NCBI RefSeq assembly: GCF_006542685.1
Contig: NZ_AP019736.1
Location: forward strand, 1,460,001-1,524,000
Direction: 5' to 3'
DNA: 64,000 bases
Origin: Alistipes dispar
Lineage (GTDB): Bacteria > Bacteroidota > Bacteroidia > Bacteroidales > Rikenellaceae
The first letter of the stretch is position 1, and each line of letters starts with the position of its first letter. Shown one piece after another: positions 9,408 to 18,324 of this stretch. A program made the translations under genes and the position numbers. The notes under the pieces are model-generated. The model saw nothing but the letters and a program-made list of their open reading frames with translations, was not told where the DNA came from and ran no database searches.

Positions 9408-10664
9408 ATGAAAATCAAAGCATTTGTCTGTTATTTCCTGCTGCTGGGGTGTCTGTCGTCCGCAGCGGCCTGCGGCGGCGATGACGAAGGGGCGCCGGTC
9501 CCTCCGCCTCCGGCGCCTCCCGAGGATGCGGGGTCGGGGAACATGCGTGTCAAGACGCGCGGCGAGAACCTCTATATAGCCGCCAAGATGGACGGCGAGC
9601 GCGACATCGTGTACTGGTTCAAGCGCTGCATGTTCAACGAACTGTATACTTTCTACCGCGTGGGGATCGTCCGCAATACGGCGTCCGAGCCGATCCGGGA
9701 CCCTTCGCGCGAACCCGAAATCGAACTGAACCTGGCTTTCAGCGACAATATCGGCCCGTTCGCCGTTTCGGGGTACGGCTGGTGCGGGGCGAACCACAGC
9801 TACAAGGAGGGGCAGAAGGTCCGCACGGCCTACAACGAACGGTTCTCGGTCCGGGCGAACGACCGGCCCGTTACGGGCGACGTCACCCTGCTGGCCGATT
9901 CCGTGACGGTCGATGTCGTGAATGTGATTCTGGACCCTTCGCGGCCGCTCGAGGACGGAGAGCTCCGGGACCCGTTGTGCCGCGAGACGGTACATTACCG
10001 CATCGAGGGGCGCAATATCGAGGTTTCGGCGTCGCACCTCTTCTGCAACACGGCGCCCGTGACGATAGAGACCTATTACGGCATGCAGTCCATGTTCGCA
10101 AACGAGACGCAGACCTTCACTTCGGGCGGAGCCTACACCGACTGGACCGTGCAGTCCGGCGTGTCGCAGTTCCTCAAGGGGGATTATCCCGAGTTCCGGC
10201 GGTTCGTCGAGCGGAACGCTTCGGCCTATCAGTCCTCGTTCCTGCTGCCCGGCGGGCTGGGGGACCACGGGATGCTCGGCGACGGCGACATTGTCTTCAT
10301 CGGCAACTCCTCGGCGAAGAGCTATCATAAGCTGATCTCCCGGAAACGCTTCGAGAACGGCGACAGAATCGCCTGGCGGGGTGTTTACACGTGGTTCGCC
10401 GAACCTCTGGCGGACGATGCGGGCCTGTTTTGCTACGAAGGGGCGGTCGCCGGACGCCGGGCGCTGTTCCTCGATGTCCGGGTCGCCTGCAGCCGGATGC
10501 TGGAGCTGCCTTCGGGGCTCGACGCGCGGCGGTTCGATCTGCTCGACGCCAACGGCGACCTGCGTGTGGAGGCCTCCGGGAAGAACGCGTTGCGACTCTC
10601 GGCGGGAGGTCCCGGCGGGTGCGTGCTGCTTTTCGGCGGAGAAGACGGCGCGGAGGGCGAATGA
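9408..10664 (+). CDS. Surface lipoprotein of unknown function
   Basis: I do not recognise the family. The 418-residue protein has a lipoprotein signal (SAAAC, Cys22) followed by GGDDEG, a likely surface-export signal, then a Pro-rich spacer (PVPPPPAPPED, residues about 30-41). The rest is strand-rich, with paired Cys residues in the mid-section (for example YGWCG and LFCN) and no glycosidase motif I can name. It follows the DUF4855-GDPD gene by 72 bases and ends the plus-strand operon, just before the terminator at 10694. By position it is probably an accessory protein of the same locus, such as a binding protein. Confidence 0.75.
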   Translation: MKIKAFVCYFLLLGCLSSAAACGGDDEGAPVPPPPAPPEDAGSGNMRVKTRGENLYIAAKMDGERDIVYWFKRCMFNELYTFYRVGIVRNTASEPIRDPSREPEIELNLAFSDNIGPFAVSGYGWCGANHSYKEGQKVRTAYNERFSVRANDRPVTGDVTLLADSVTVDVVNVILDPSRPLEDGELRDPLCRETVHYRIEGRNIEVSASHLFCNTAPVTIETYYGMQSMFANETQTFTSGGAYTDWTVQSGVSQFLKGDYPEFRRFVERNASAYQSSFLLPGGLGDHGMLGDGDIVFIGNSSAKSYHKLISRKRFENGDRIAWRGVYTWFAEPLADDAGLFCYEGAVAGRRALFLDVRVACSRMLELPSGLDARRFDLLDANGDLRVEASGKNALRLSAGGPGGCVLLFGGEDGAEGE

Positions 10665-10693
10665 TGCGTACCGACGCATTTCCGGCAAACGAT

Positions 10694-10731
10694 GCGGCGG
10701 CATCCCTTTCGGGGATGCCGCCGCTCTTTTT
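10694..10731 (+). terminator. Rho-independent terminator of the plus-strand glycan operon
   Basis: A perfect 13-bp stem (10694-10706 with 10712-10724) with a five-base loop, followed by TCTTTTT. It lies 29 bases after the unknown lipoprotein gene. The U-run is only on the plus strand, so it ends the plus operon; it may also limit read-through from the convergent operon. Confidence 0.9.
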
Positions 10732-10773
10732 GATGTCCGTGCGTGCCGCGTCCGGATGTCCGGTGATGCCGCG

Positions 10774-11961
10774 CTACCGGATCGGCCGGTCCTGCGGCAT
10801 CGGCCAGCCGGCGAGCGTCGCGATGTAGGGGATGACGGCCGCGGCCATCTTGCACTGTCCCCGCAGGTTCGGGTGGTAGCCCGCGCCCAGGTCGTCGGTC
10901 TGGTCGTTGATCGGCGCCAGATGCGGTACGGCGTGCAGATTCGGGTCTCCGAGCGTCCGGATCGTCGCCCGCAGGTAGTCGTAGTAGGCGTCGCAGTTCT
11001 GTGGCACGACGTAGAGAATCGGCACGTCGCCGTAGCGGCGGCGCAGCAGGGCGTGCATTTCGCCGAACGAGGCGTCGAATTGCTCCCGGGAGGGCGTTCC
11101 CGTGCTGAAATCGTTGGTTCCGAGCTTGATTACCACGATGTCGGGCCGGTACTGCGCGAAGTCCCAGAGGGGCGTCTCCTCCATGTCGAAGGTGCGTGCG
11201 ACACGTTCGCGCATGGTGCAGTCGGAGACCTCCTTCTCGTCGCCCCAGTTGCGTACGATTCCTTGCCCGGAGTGTGCGATGAGCGTGTAGTCTGCGTCGA
11301 AGTAGCGTGCGATGATGCAACCCCACGCCAGGTCGCAGTTCTCGGTCTCGGGCGTGAAGGGCTCCTTCGGGGATTTGCCCTCCGTGCCGTATCCGCAGGT
11401 GTGCGAGTCGCCGATGAATTCGATATGCCGGCCCGGGGCCTGGGGCGCATCGAGCAGGGGCCCGTCGGAACCGACAGCGAAGAGCGTCGTGCGTCCCTGC
11501 TCGCCCTCGGTTCGTTTCTGTACGAGTACGGTGTGCACACCGTGGGGGAGTCCTTCGGCCAGCACGATGGTCTTCGCCGGTCCCTCTGCAGTGACCTTTC
11601 CATGGGGTTTGCCGTCCACGAATACGTTGTAGTAATTCCGTTTCGAGTCCGCGGCCCGCATGGCGCACCGCGTACCCTCGAATCGGAACGAGAAGTAGGC
11701 CCCGCTCCAGTCGAACGAGAGCGCGCCGTCGTCGGAGCGTGCGGCGCGTCCCACGAATCGGATTTCCGGCGCTGTCGCCGGAGTGAATCGGAGCGTTTCC
11801 GCGGCGGCGGATTCGTGCGGCAGCGTCTCCCGGGCCTCCGGGAATCCGCCGGCGGCATTCCCGGTGAAGGCGCCGTTTTCCGCGAAGGCGGGACTTCCGC
11901 CGAAAGAACCCGCTGCGGTGTGGAACAGGGCGAGGAGCGCCGCGAGATACGTCCGTCGCAT
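10774..11961 (-). CDS. SGNH/GDSL esterase, carbohydrate-esterase family 2 type
   Basis: Predicted secreted carbohydrate O-acetylesterase. The 395-residue protein has an N-terminal signal and a jelly-roll-like domain (about 60-165, with YYNVFVDGKPHG), as found in CE2 enzymes. The SGNH hydrolase domain follows: FIGDSHTCGYG (nucleophile Ser186), Gly/Asn blocks around 231-240, GTND (Asn283) and YHPNLRG (catalytic His363). CE2 enzymes use a Ser-His dyad, and the pattern here fits: no Asp precedes the His at the usual DxxH spacing. It is the last gene of the minus-strand operon, 6 bases after the second esterase. The likely role is removing acyl groups that shield the glycan. Confidence 0.88.
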   Translation of the reverse strand: MRRTYLAALLALFHTAAGSFGGSPAFAENGAFTGNAAGGFPEARETLPHESAAAETLRFTPATAPEIRFVGRAARSDDGALSFDWSGAYFSFRFEGTRCAMRAADSKRNYYNVFVDGKPHGKVTAEGPAKTIVLAEGLPHGVHTVLVQKRTEGEQGRTTLFAVGSDGPLLDAPQAPGRHIEFIGDSHTCGYGTEGKSPKEPFTPETENCDLAWGCIIARYFDADYTLIAHSGQGIVRNWGDEKEVSDCTMRERVARTFDMEETPLWDFAQYRPDIVVIKLGTNDFSTGTPSREQFDASFGEMHALLRRRYGDVPILYVVPQNCDAYYDYLRATIRTLGDPNLHAVPHLAPINDQTDDLGAGYHPNLRGQCKMAAAVIPYIATLAGWPMPQDRPIR

Positions 11962-11967
11962 GACGCG

Positions 11968-12630
11968 TTATTTGATGTAGGGGCGGATCTTCTCGATCCA
12001 AATCCGGTAGCCGTCGGCCTTCAGGTGGATGCCGTCGAAGGTGTACTCCGCGGGCAGGATGCCGTCGCGCTGCATGTCGCTCCAGATGTCGATGTAGGTC
12101 AGCCCGCGGCGGGCGGCCATGTCGCGCAGCAGGGCGTTGAAGGCCGCGATGCGGGCGTTCTTGCCCTTGAAGAACTTCTCGTTCATCGCCTCGTTGAGCG
12201 GCAGCAGGCTCTGGATGTAGATCTTCGTGCGGGGCGATTCGCGGGCGATGATTCCGAGGAGCCGTTCGTACTGTTCGAGCAGCTTTTCGCCGGAGATTTT
12301 CGAGAACACGAGGTCGTTGGCTCCGCCCATGATGAAGATGGCGCGGGGCTGTCCCTCGACGATCGGGCCGATGCGGTGGATCATACCCGAGATGCAGTCG
12401 CCGCCGATGCCGCGGTTGAGCACGCGCTCTGTCTGGAAGTATTCCGACCAGAAGCCGCGTTCGGTCAGGCTGTTGCCCAGCATCACGATGTTCTTCCGCG
12501 TGACGGGGACCAGTTCTTCGACGTTGCGTTTCTGCGGGTAGTAGTCCTTGTTTACGGTCAGCGTATCGGGTTGCGCCGCGACGTTCGTCGCGGCGGCTGC
12601 GGCCAGCAGCAGGAGAAGCAGTTTTTTCAT
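11968..12630 (-). CDS. SGNH/GDSL hydrolase, PAF-acetylhydrolase/sialate-esterase-like
   Basis: Secreted esterase of 220 residues with a clean signal peptide (MKK, poly-Leu, cleavage near VAA). All four SGNH blocks are present: LGNSLTERG (Ser54), GIGGD (about 74-78), GGAND (Asn105) and DGIHL (Asp199, His202). This resembles the platelet-activating-factor acetylhydrolase-like group, whose bacterial members include sugar O-acetylesterases. It lies 7 bases from the oxidoreductase gene and 6 from the CE2-type esterase, inside a tight operon. Two different esterases in one operon suggest a substrate with more than one acyl position, which is inference. Confidence 0.88.
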   Translation of the reverse strand: MKKLLLLLLAAAAATNVAAQPDTLTVNKDYYPQKRNVEELVPVTRKNIVMLGNSLTERGFWSEYFQTERVLNRGIGGDCISGMIHRIGPIVEGQPRAIFIMGGANDLVFSKISGEKLLEQYERLLGIIARESPRTKIYIQSLLPLNEAMNEKFFKGKNARIAAFNALLRDMAARRGLTYIDIWSDMQRDGILPAEYTFDGIHLKADGYRIWIEKIRPYIK

Positions 12631-12637
12631 GGCGGGT

Positions 12638-14440
12638 CTATTTTTTCAGGTTTCCTTCGAAGTCGATCGCCCGGTCGAACGGATGCAGGGCCGCGTCGGT
12701 CATCCGGGCCGCCTCGCGCCGCGTGACGGGACCTTCCGCCCCGGCCGGGGTGTCGATCCGCCCGCCTGCGCGGCGCAGCAGCTCCGCGGCTGCGGAGGCG
12801 GTGAGCGGAGTCGGATCGTCCGTCGGGTCGATCTGCGGGGCGTAGTCGTGGAGCCCTTGCGTGAACTCGCCCACGGTGAGCGTGCGTTCGGGGTAGAACC
12901 ACGAACGGTTGGCCCAGTGGTACGGTTCGCCGGTCATGCGCAGGATGCCCGTGGCGGCGATGCGCTGCAACAGTTCGAAGTCGGGATCGTCGGGCCGTAC
13001 GTCGTACAGCGGGGCGATGTAGGCCTTTCGGGCGAGCAGCGCGCGCTGCACCTCGCGGACGGGCACTTCGCGCGGCGTCACCCCTTTCTTCACGGCCAGG
13101 GCCGCCAGCGTGCCGGCCGCCTGTCCGGTGAGCAGCACCACGGGCTGAAGGCGCGTCGAGCCGTTGATGAGGTTCGAGACCGAAATGGCCTTGTCCGAGA
13201 CGACGAGGTTGTCGGTCCCGGCGGGGATCAGGGCCCCCAGCGGGACGCTGAACGACGGGACGGGCGGGAAGTCGATCTTCCCGAAGCCGGGATAGCAGGC
13301 GTGGTGGTGGTCTACGGGGTAGTCGCCGACGGAGATGCCCGTGCGGTAGAGCGCCGCCGGGCGGTCGTAACGGTCCGTGACGTCGTCGAGCGTCAGCCGT
13401 ACCACGCCGTCCAGCCGGCGGCCTTCGCGGTGGTAGGGCAGGTAGGCCAGCCCGTCCTCGGTGTCGAACTCGTCGTCGGCGATGCCGAGGTTCCGGAAGC
13501 CCAGCTCGTGCTGGAGGTGGTAGATGAACCGGAGCGTCTTCTCGCGGGCGGGTTTCAGCGCCTCGATACGCTCCTCGTAGGGCATTTCGACGACGTTCGC
13601 GTAGTAGTCGTTGCCGTGCGTCGGCCAGTTTATCATGTACTTGCCGTTGGGCAGGCGTCCGTACTTGATCATGTAGGCCGGGTCCATGGGTTTCCCGCCT
13701 GCGGTGCAGCATCCCTCGAACTCCGCGGGATCGTATCCCTCGGGCCGGGGAATGGTCCTGTCGGCCCCTTCGCCGTAGTCCTTGAGGATCGCCACCACGG
13801 TCAGGTCCTGCACGATGTCGTTGGCCTGCTCGAACGCCTGCCGCTCGCCCGTGTCGGCGCGGGCGTCCATGCCCACGCGGTAGGCCGTGCCGCTGAGCGG
13901 CAGCGCTTCGCCCAGGTCGGTGGCGTCGATCGTGATGCGTGCCGCGACCTCCAGCCGTCCGCCCCTGTCGTCGGTGAAGCGGGCGCCGGTCACGGCGTCG
14001 CCCTCCCTGTACACCTCGACGAGGCGGTAGCCGTGGATCACTTCGAGCGTCGGTTCCGCCGCCGCTTTGGCCTTGAAGATGCTGTCGGCGACGCTCGGCT
14101 CGAACTGCGTGGCGCTCACCCAGCCCGTCCGGAGCGCCTCCGGGCCGCCGTAGTGGCTGCGCAGGGCCTCGCGGAACTCGTTCCAGAAGCCCGAGGGGAG
14201 GCCGTCGTTGCCGTCGATGGCCGATACGCCCTGCGCCGTGAGCATGCCGCCGAGCATGGGCGTCGGCTCCACGACGAGCGTCGAAACGCCTTCGCGGGCG
14301 GCGGCGATGGCCGCCGAAGTGCCCGAGGTCGTGCCGCCGATCACCAGCACGTCCACCGTGCGGCGGGTCGTGTCGGTGCAGGCGGAAAATCCGATGGAGG
14401 CGGCGAGCGCGAAGGCTGCCGCGAAGAGGGTGGTTTTCAT
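12638..14440 (-). CDS. FAD-dependent oxidoreductase, exported lipoprotein
   Basis: A 600-residue protein of the FAD-dependent oxidoreductase family PF12831. After a lipoprotein signal (GFSAC, Cys21) comes the dinucleotide-binding strand-turn (VLVIGGTTSG, residues 31-40) and a conserved flavin segment (PTPMLGGMLT). A second flavin-contact region (TIDATDLGEALPLSG) lies near residues 170-185 and a SEK-like C-terminal portion (NLVVSDKAISVS) near 410. The substrate is unknown; relatives in Bacteroidota glycan loci may oxidise sugars. Export of a flavoenzyme needs FAD outside the cytoplasm, which is unusual. It is 19 bases downstream of the epimerase gene. Confidence 0.85.
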   Translation of the reverse strand: MKTTLFAAAFALAASIGFSACTDTTRRTVDVLVIGGTTSGTSAAIAAAREGVSTLVVEPTPMLGGMLTAQGVSAIDGNDGLPSGFWNEFREALRSHYGGPEALRTGWVSATQFEPSVADSIFKAKAAAEPTLEVIHGYRLVEVYREGDAVTGARFTDDRGGRLEVAARITIDATDLGEALPLSGTAYRVGMDARADTGERQAFEQANDIVQDLTVVAILKDYGEGADRTIPRPEGYDPAEFEGCCTAGGKPMDPAYMIKYGRLPNGKYMINWPTHGNDYYANVVEMPYEERIEALKPAREKTLRFIYHLQHELGFRNLGIADDEFDTEDGLAYLPYHREGRRLDGVVRLTLDDVTDRYDRPAALYRTGISVGDYPVDHHHACYPGFGKIDFPPVPSFSVPLGALIPAGTDNLVVSDKAISVSNLINGSTRLQPVVLLTGQAAGTLAALAVKKGVTPREVPVREVQRALLARKAYIAPLYDVRPDDPDFELLQRIAATGILRMTGEPYHWANRSWFYPERTLTVGEFTQGLHDYAPQIDPTDDPTPLTASAAAELLRRAGGRIDTPAGAEGPVTRREAARMTDAALHPFDRAIDFEGNLKK

Positions 14441-14459
14441 GGGTCGTGTCGCCGGTGTT

Positions 14460-15626
14460 TTATTTGCATTGTTCGAGGATCTTCCATATCTGGAACAGAC
14501 CTCTCGGTACGTGGAAGCACCCCTTCCATTTCCCTCCCTTCAGAGGCAGGAGGACCTCGCCTCGCCGGTTCAGGTATCCGAACCACTCGGGGAACTCGGG
14601 GTCCTTGAAGTGCTCCCACATGTATTGGTGCAGTTTTTCGAACCAGTCCAGGCATTTCTGGTTTCCTGTGAGCTGGTATCCCTTTATCATGGCTATCGCG
14701 GATTCGATGTGCACCCACCAGAGCTTCTGGTCCCACTCGAGCTGCTGCTGGGGATGTCCGAGGCGGTCCATGAAGTAGAATATTCCGCCGTACTGTTTGT
14801 CCCATCCGTATTCGATGGTCCGGAGCGCTATTTCTACGGCGCGCTGGATCAGTTCGGGGCGTCCGAGTCTTTTTCCGAGGTCCATTATGAACCACATCGC
14901 CTCGAGCGAGTGTCCCGGATTTATCGAGCGGCCCTCGAAGGAGTCCACCAGCGAGTTGTCCGAGGCGGAAAGGTTTTCGACGATGAGACCGAGGTCCTTC
15001 TGGTAGAATACGTCCATTACCTCGTGGAGGCATACGTCGATCGTCTCCTCGATGAGTTTGGGGTCTATGAGCTGTTCGATTTCGAGGGCGAGGTTGCAGA
15101 GGATCATCGGGAGCGCGAAATCCTTCATCGGTCGCGTTCCCGGGTGAGCCTTTGTCCACTTACCCTTTGGATTCGAGCGTTTTTCGAGTATCCGGTCGAA
15201 TGTCTTCTTCGCGATCTGCGCGTATTCGTCGTTTCCGGACGCCATTGCCAGTTGTGCGAAAGCCATGGTGGCGAATGTGTAGGAGAAGATGTTGTAGGGG
15301 TCTATGATGGGCTTGCCCTCGCGCGTCAGGGAGAAGTACCAGTCGTATTTTCCGTCGTGTCCGTATTTCCGAAGGAACTCGCCGCCCTGGATGGCGCAGT
15401 CGAGCCACTCCTTGCGTTTTTCGACCTTGTTGCAGAGCATCGAGAAGAGCCACACCTCGCGGCCCTGGAGCCAGATGAACTTGTCGGTGTCGTATACGCT
15501 TCCGTCGCGGTCGAGGCAGGAGAAGTATCCGCCGTAGGTTTTGTCCTGGGAATGTTCGAGCCAGAAGGGCAGTACGCTGTCCATGAGTTCCGACCGGTAT
15601 TGGTCGGCCAAATGTTGAAAATCCAT
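14460..15626 (-). CDS. N-acylglucosamine 2-epimerase (AGE) family protein
   Basis: Predicted cytoplasmic sugar 2-epimerase of 388 residues, the normal length for the AGE family, with no signal peptide. The AGE-type signature NPGHSLEAMW (236-245) is present, matching the NPGH-x-x-EA-x-W block of N-acylglucosamine 2-epimerases. Other conserved aromatic and His blocks are WLQGREVWLFS (52-62) and WWVHIESA in the C-terminal half. Family members convert ManNAc to GlcNAc, or mannose or cellobiose-type sugars at C2. The coupling with a transporter gene (30 bases upstream) suggests that it feeds an imported sugar into central metabolism. Local codon use is less G+C-rich than its neighbours (for example several Ile-ATA-free but A/T-ending codons), perhaps a sign of separate origin. 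Confidence 0.87.
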   Translation of the reverse strand: MDFQHLADQYRSELMDSVLPFWLEHSQDKTYGGYFSCLDRDGSVYDTDKFIWLQGREVWLFSMLCNKVEKRKEWLDCAIQGGEFLRKYGHDGKYDWYFSLTREGKPIIDPYNIFSYTFATMAFAQLAMASGNDEYAQIAKKTFDRILEKRSNPKGKWTKAHPGTRPMKDFALPMILCNLALEIEQLIDPKLIEETIDVCLHEVMDVFYQKDLGLIVENLSASDNSLVDSFEGRSINPGHSLEAMWFIMDLGKRLGRPELIQRAVEIALRTIEYGWDKQYGGIFYFMDRLGHPQQQLEWDQKLWWVHIESAIAMIKGYQLTGNQKCLDWFEKLHQYMWEHFKDPEFPEWFGYLNRRGEVLLPLKGGKWKGCFHVPRGLFQIWKILEQCK

Positions 15627-15656
15627 ATTGTTGCGGTTAAAAATTATCTGCGTTTT

Positions 15657-17057
15657 TCATTTGCTCTGCTGCCAGTAGCGTTCGATCTCCTCGAGCGAAC
15701 GCCCCGTGGTTTCGGGCACGGCGCGCCACATGATGAGCATGTAGGGGACGCACATGGCCGCGAAGAGGAGGAAAGTGCCTCCGGGGGTCAGCGTCTCGAG
15801 CATCCAGGGGGTCAGCTGGCCGATCAGGTAGGTTCCGACCCAGAGCGAGAGCCCGGCGATCGACATGGCCAGTCCGCGGATGCGCGTGGGGTACATCTCG
15901 GAGAGCAGCACGAAGATCACGGCGCTGATCGACACGGCGCAGCAGAAGACGTAGGCCAGGAAGAAGACCAGCAGGAAGGTCGGGGAAAGCCCCCAGGCGG
16001 CTCCGGCGAGGAAGTAAACGCCGATGCAGAGCAGCGAGAGGATCATGCCCGACACGCCCCAATAGACCAGTTGTTTGCGGCCCACGCGGTCGATGATGAC
16101 GAGCGCCAGGACGGTGGTCAGCATGTTCACCACGCCCACGAGCACTTGCGAGAAGAGCGAATCGCCGCTCGAAAGTCCCGCGTCCTCGAAGATCGTGGGG
16201 CCGTAGTAGAGCACGGCGTTCACGCCCATGAACTGCCCCAGCATGGCGATCGCTACGCCGATCAGAAGCGCCTTGCGCATTCCCGGCGACGTCAGCGCCC
16301 GCCATTCGGACTTCGGCGCCGCGGCTTCGGCGCTGCGGATCGAGGCGATCTCTCCGTCGGCCGCCTCCGACGAGCGGTAGATGCGTTGCAGTACGGCGTG
16401 CGCCCCCTCCGTGCGGTTGCGCAGGATCAGCCAGCGGGGACTTTCGGGGATGAAGAAGATCACCACGAAGAACAGCACGGCCGGCAGCGCGTTGCTGCCG
16501 AGCATGCCGCGCCACATCTCCGTGACCATGATCTGTTGCATCCACGGCGAGTCGTAGATCGCCGTTTCGGCCGCCCTGAGAATCTGGAAATTCACGAGGT
16601 AGGCCCCCAGGAAGCCGATGGTGATGGCCAGTTGGTAGAGCGAGACGAGCGTGCCGCGCCACCGGGCCACGGCCACTTCGGAAATGTACATGGGCGAGAC
16701 GATCGACACCACGCCGATGCCGATGCCTCCGAGGATGCGGTAGATGACCAGTTGCGTGAAGTCGCCGCAGACGGCGCAGCCGATGCCCGAGGCCGTGAAC
16801 AGCACGGCGGCGAGGAGCATGGTGAGCTTGCGGCCGAAGCGGTCGCTCAGGATGCCGGCCACGGCCACGCCGCCGATCGACCCGATCAGCGCGCAGCCGA
16901 CGTACCAGCCCACCTGCATGGCGTTGAGCGCGAACTGCGTCTCGACGCTGGTGATCGTACCCGAAATGACGGCGGTGTCGTATCCGAACAGGATGCCGCC
17001 GATGGCCGCCACGACCGACAGGAACGCGACGTAGCCCGTATTGGTGCGTGTCTCCAT
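15657..17057 (-). CDS. MFS sugar porter family transporter
   Basis: Inner-membrane sugar symporter of the MFS sugar-porter (XylE/GLUT-like) type, 466 residues with about 12 hydrophobic segments. Diagnostic motifs are all visible: GYDTAVISG in TM1, DRFGRKLTM after TM2, PESPRWL before the central loop, DRVGRKQLVYWG after TM8 and PETTGRSLEEIE at the C-terminus. It would import a monosaccharide (hexose or pentose) released in the periplasm. It is 3 bases after the DUF4434 gene and 30 bases before the epimerase, which makes transporter and epimerase a likely functional pair. The exact sugar cannot be told from sequence. Confidence 0.92.
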   Translation of the reverse strand: METRTNTGYVAFLSVVAAIGGILFGYDTAVISGTITSVETQFALNAMQVGWYVGCALIGSIGGVAVAGILSDRFGRKLTMLLAAVLFTASGIGCAVCGDFTQLVIYRILGGIGIGVVSIVSPMYISEVAVARWRGTLVSLYQLAITIGFLGAYLVNFQILRAAETAIYDSPWMQQIMVTEMWRGMLGSNALPAVLFFVVIFFIPESPRWLILRNRTEGAHAVLQRIYRSSEAADGEIASIRSAEAAAPKSEWRALTSPGMRKALLIGVAIAMLGQFMGVNAVLYYGPTIFEDAGLSSGDSLFSQVLVGVVNMLTTVLALVIIDRVGRKQLVYWGVSGMILSLLCIGVYFLAGAAWGLSPTFLLVFFLAYVFCCAVSISAVIFVLLSEMYPTRIRGLAMSIAGLSLWVGTYLIGQLTPWMLETLTPGGTFLLFAAMCVPYMLIMWRAVPETTGRSLEEIERYWQQSK

Positions 17058-17060
17058 GGG

Positions 17061-18161
17061 TCAGCGGATGTTGAAGTATTCCTTGTAGCGGTCGTAGAGG
17101 TGTCCGGCTTGCAGGTAGGCCGACTGGGGCGACATGAAGTGCGAGAACTCGAAGGTGATGGCCTTGTCGTATCCGGCGCGTTTGGCCGCCTCGAGCTTCA
17201 TGCGCAGCTTGTCGAACTTGATGGGCAGGAACTTGATGGGCATGTCGCGGTCGAACGACTCGGCGTTCGTCCAGCACTGCATGCCGTATTTGTCGGCGAG
17301 CTTCTTGTTCACCGTGAAGAAGGCGTCCAGCTCGTCGTAGTCGATATGCCCGTCCTGGAAGGCGCAGGCGTCCACCACGTCGTGGATGCCGTCGAAAATC
17401 TCGTCCCACTCGCGTTCGTGCTGCTCGACCGAAACGGCCTGCTCCTTGGTCAGCTTGCTGCCGCTGGCCATGACGGCCTTCTTGCCGTCGATCCACGGGG
17501 AGATGAAGGTGGGCAGCCCGCCCGAAACCTCCTTGCACTGCTTGCCCATCGCATGGAAGGCGCTGATGGCCCCCTTCGTGGCGCGGCTGATCTCGCCGCT
17601 GATATACCAGCCGCCGAAACTCTTGTAGCGCCGTCCGTACATGTTCCACACCTCGTCGATCACGTACTTGTTGTGCTCGACCTCGTACGTCATGTCGTGC
17701 GTGTCCCAGTACTTGCCCGAGTCGTAGAGGCCGAAATAGAACTTCATGCCGTATTTTTCGGCCAGCCGCAGGAAGAGGTCGATCAGATCGACCGACGGCA
17801 TGTAGCACCCCTGTTTGAGCAGATAGGGCGAGGGGTAGGTGATGAATTTGCGGTATCCCGAACGGATGACGATCACCGTGTCGATGCCGATGGCCTTCAT
17901 GTGGCGGAAATCGGCCTCCCATTCCTTCGCGCCCCAGTTCTGGTGGGGAATGTCGTGCGAGATTTCGTCGAGGAACGTGCCCGTGATGCGGAGCCCGCCC
18001 TCTTTGGGGACGATCAGGTTGCCTGCGCCTTGGGTCGCAGCCGTCTGTGACAGAGCGGATTCGGCTTTCGTGGCGGCTTGGAGCAGTTCGGGTGCGACGA
18101 TGGCCGAGGTGGCGGCTACGGCGACTTTTTTAAGAAAATTTCTTCGGTTCGACATTTCCAT
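17061..18161 (-). CDS. DUF4434 family protein with Tat-like signal
   Basis: A 366-residue protein of the DUF4434 family, whose members look like TIM-barrel glycoside hydrolases but lack a defined activity. The N-terminus reads SNRRNFLKKVAVAAT, a twin-arginine type export signal followed by a hydrophobic stretch. Barrel-like blocks follow: ITGTFLDEISHDIPHQNWG (about 54), KAIGIDTVIVIRSGY, KFYFGLYDSGKYW, GGWYISGEISR (with a candidate acid Glu) and KAITFEFSHFMSPQ near the end. It is the first gene of the minus-strand operon. Export by Tat would fit a protein that folds with a cofactor or metal, but none is evident. Confidence 0.85.
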   Translation of the reverse strand: MEMSNRRNFLKKVAVAATSAIVAPELLQAATKAESALSQTAATQGAGNLIVPKEGGLRITGTFLDEISHDIPHQNWGAKEWEADFRHMKAIGIDTVIVIRSGYRKFITYPSPYLLKQGCYMPSVDLIDLFLRLAEKYGMKFYFGLYDSGKYWDTHDMTYEVEHNKYVIDEVWNMYGRRYKSFGGWYISGEISRATKGAISAFHAMGKQCKEVSGGLPTFISPWIDGKKAVMASGSKLTKEQAVSVEQHEREWDEIFDGIHDVVDACAFQDGHIDYDELDAFFTVNKKLADKYGMQCWTNAESFDRDMPIKFLPIKFDKLRMKLEAAKRAGYDKAITFEFSHFMSPQSAYLQAGHLYDRYKEYFNIR

Positions 18162-18324
18162 ACAAAACTGTATTTCGAGGCGTTCTCGGGTTAGTGGCTA
18201 AATTTGTTTATATACCCTGCAAATATAATAAATATATTTACAATGAAATAATAAAGTAGTATTATTTTGTATTATGAGAAAATTTTTTTGTTCTCCGGAC
18301 GGGAACGACCGCCGCCGGGAACGG
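18162..18324. other. Intergenic region with upstream sequences of the DUF4434 operon
   Basis: A short A/T-rich stretch (about 18200-18290) stands out from the G+C-rich genes. Reading the minus strand, TATATTTG at 18227-18220 matches the Bacteroidota -7 box (TAnnTTTG), about 60 bases before the DUF4434 start. I do not find a well-spaced -33 TTTG, so the promoter may depend on an activator. No gene is evident. Confidence 0.4.

Noticed and set aside
7554..10703. A 1049-codon open frame on the minus strand
   Set aside because: It is the shadow of the DUF4855-GDPD and lipoprotein genes, with His/Arg/Val-biased composition and no recognisable domain.
14208..18050. A 1280-codon open frame on the plus strand
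   Set aside because: It runs antisense through the oxidoreductase, epimerase, MFS and DUF4434 genes, all of which have firm family matches. Long antisense frames are expected in G+C-rich coding DNA.
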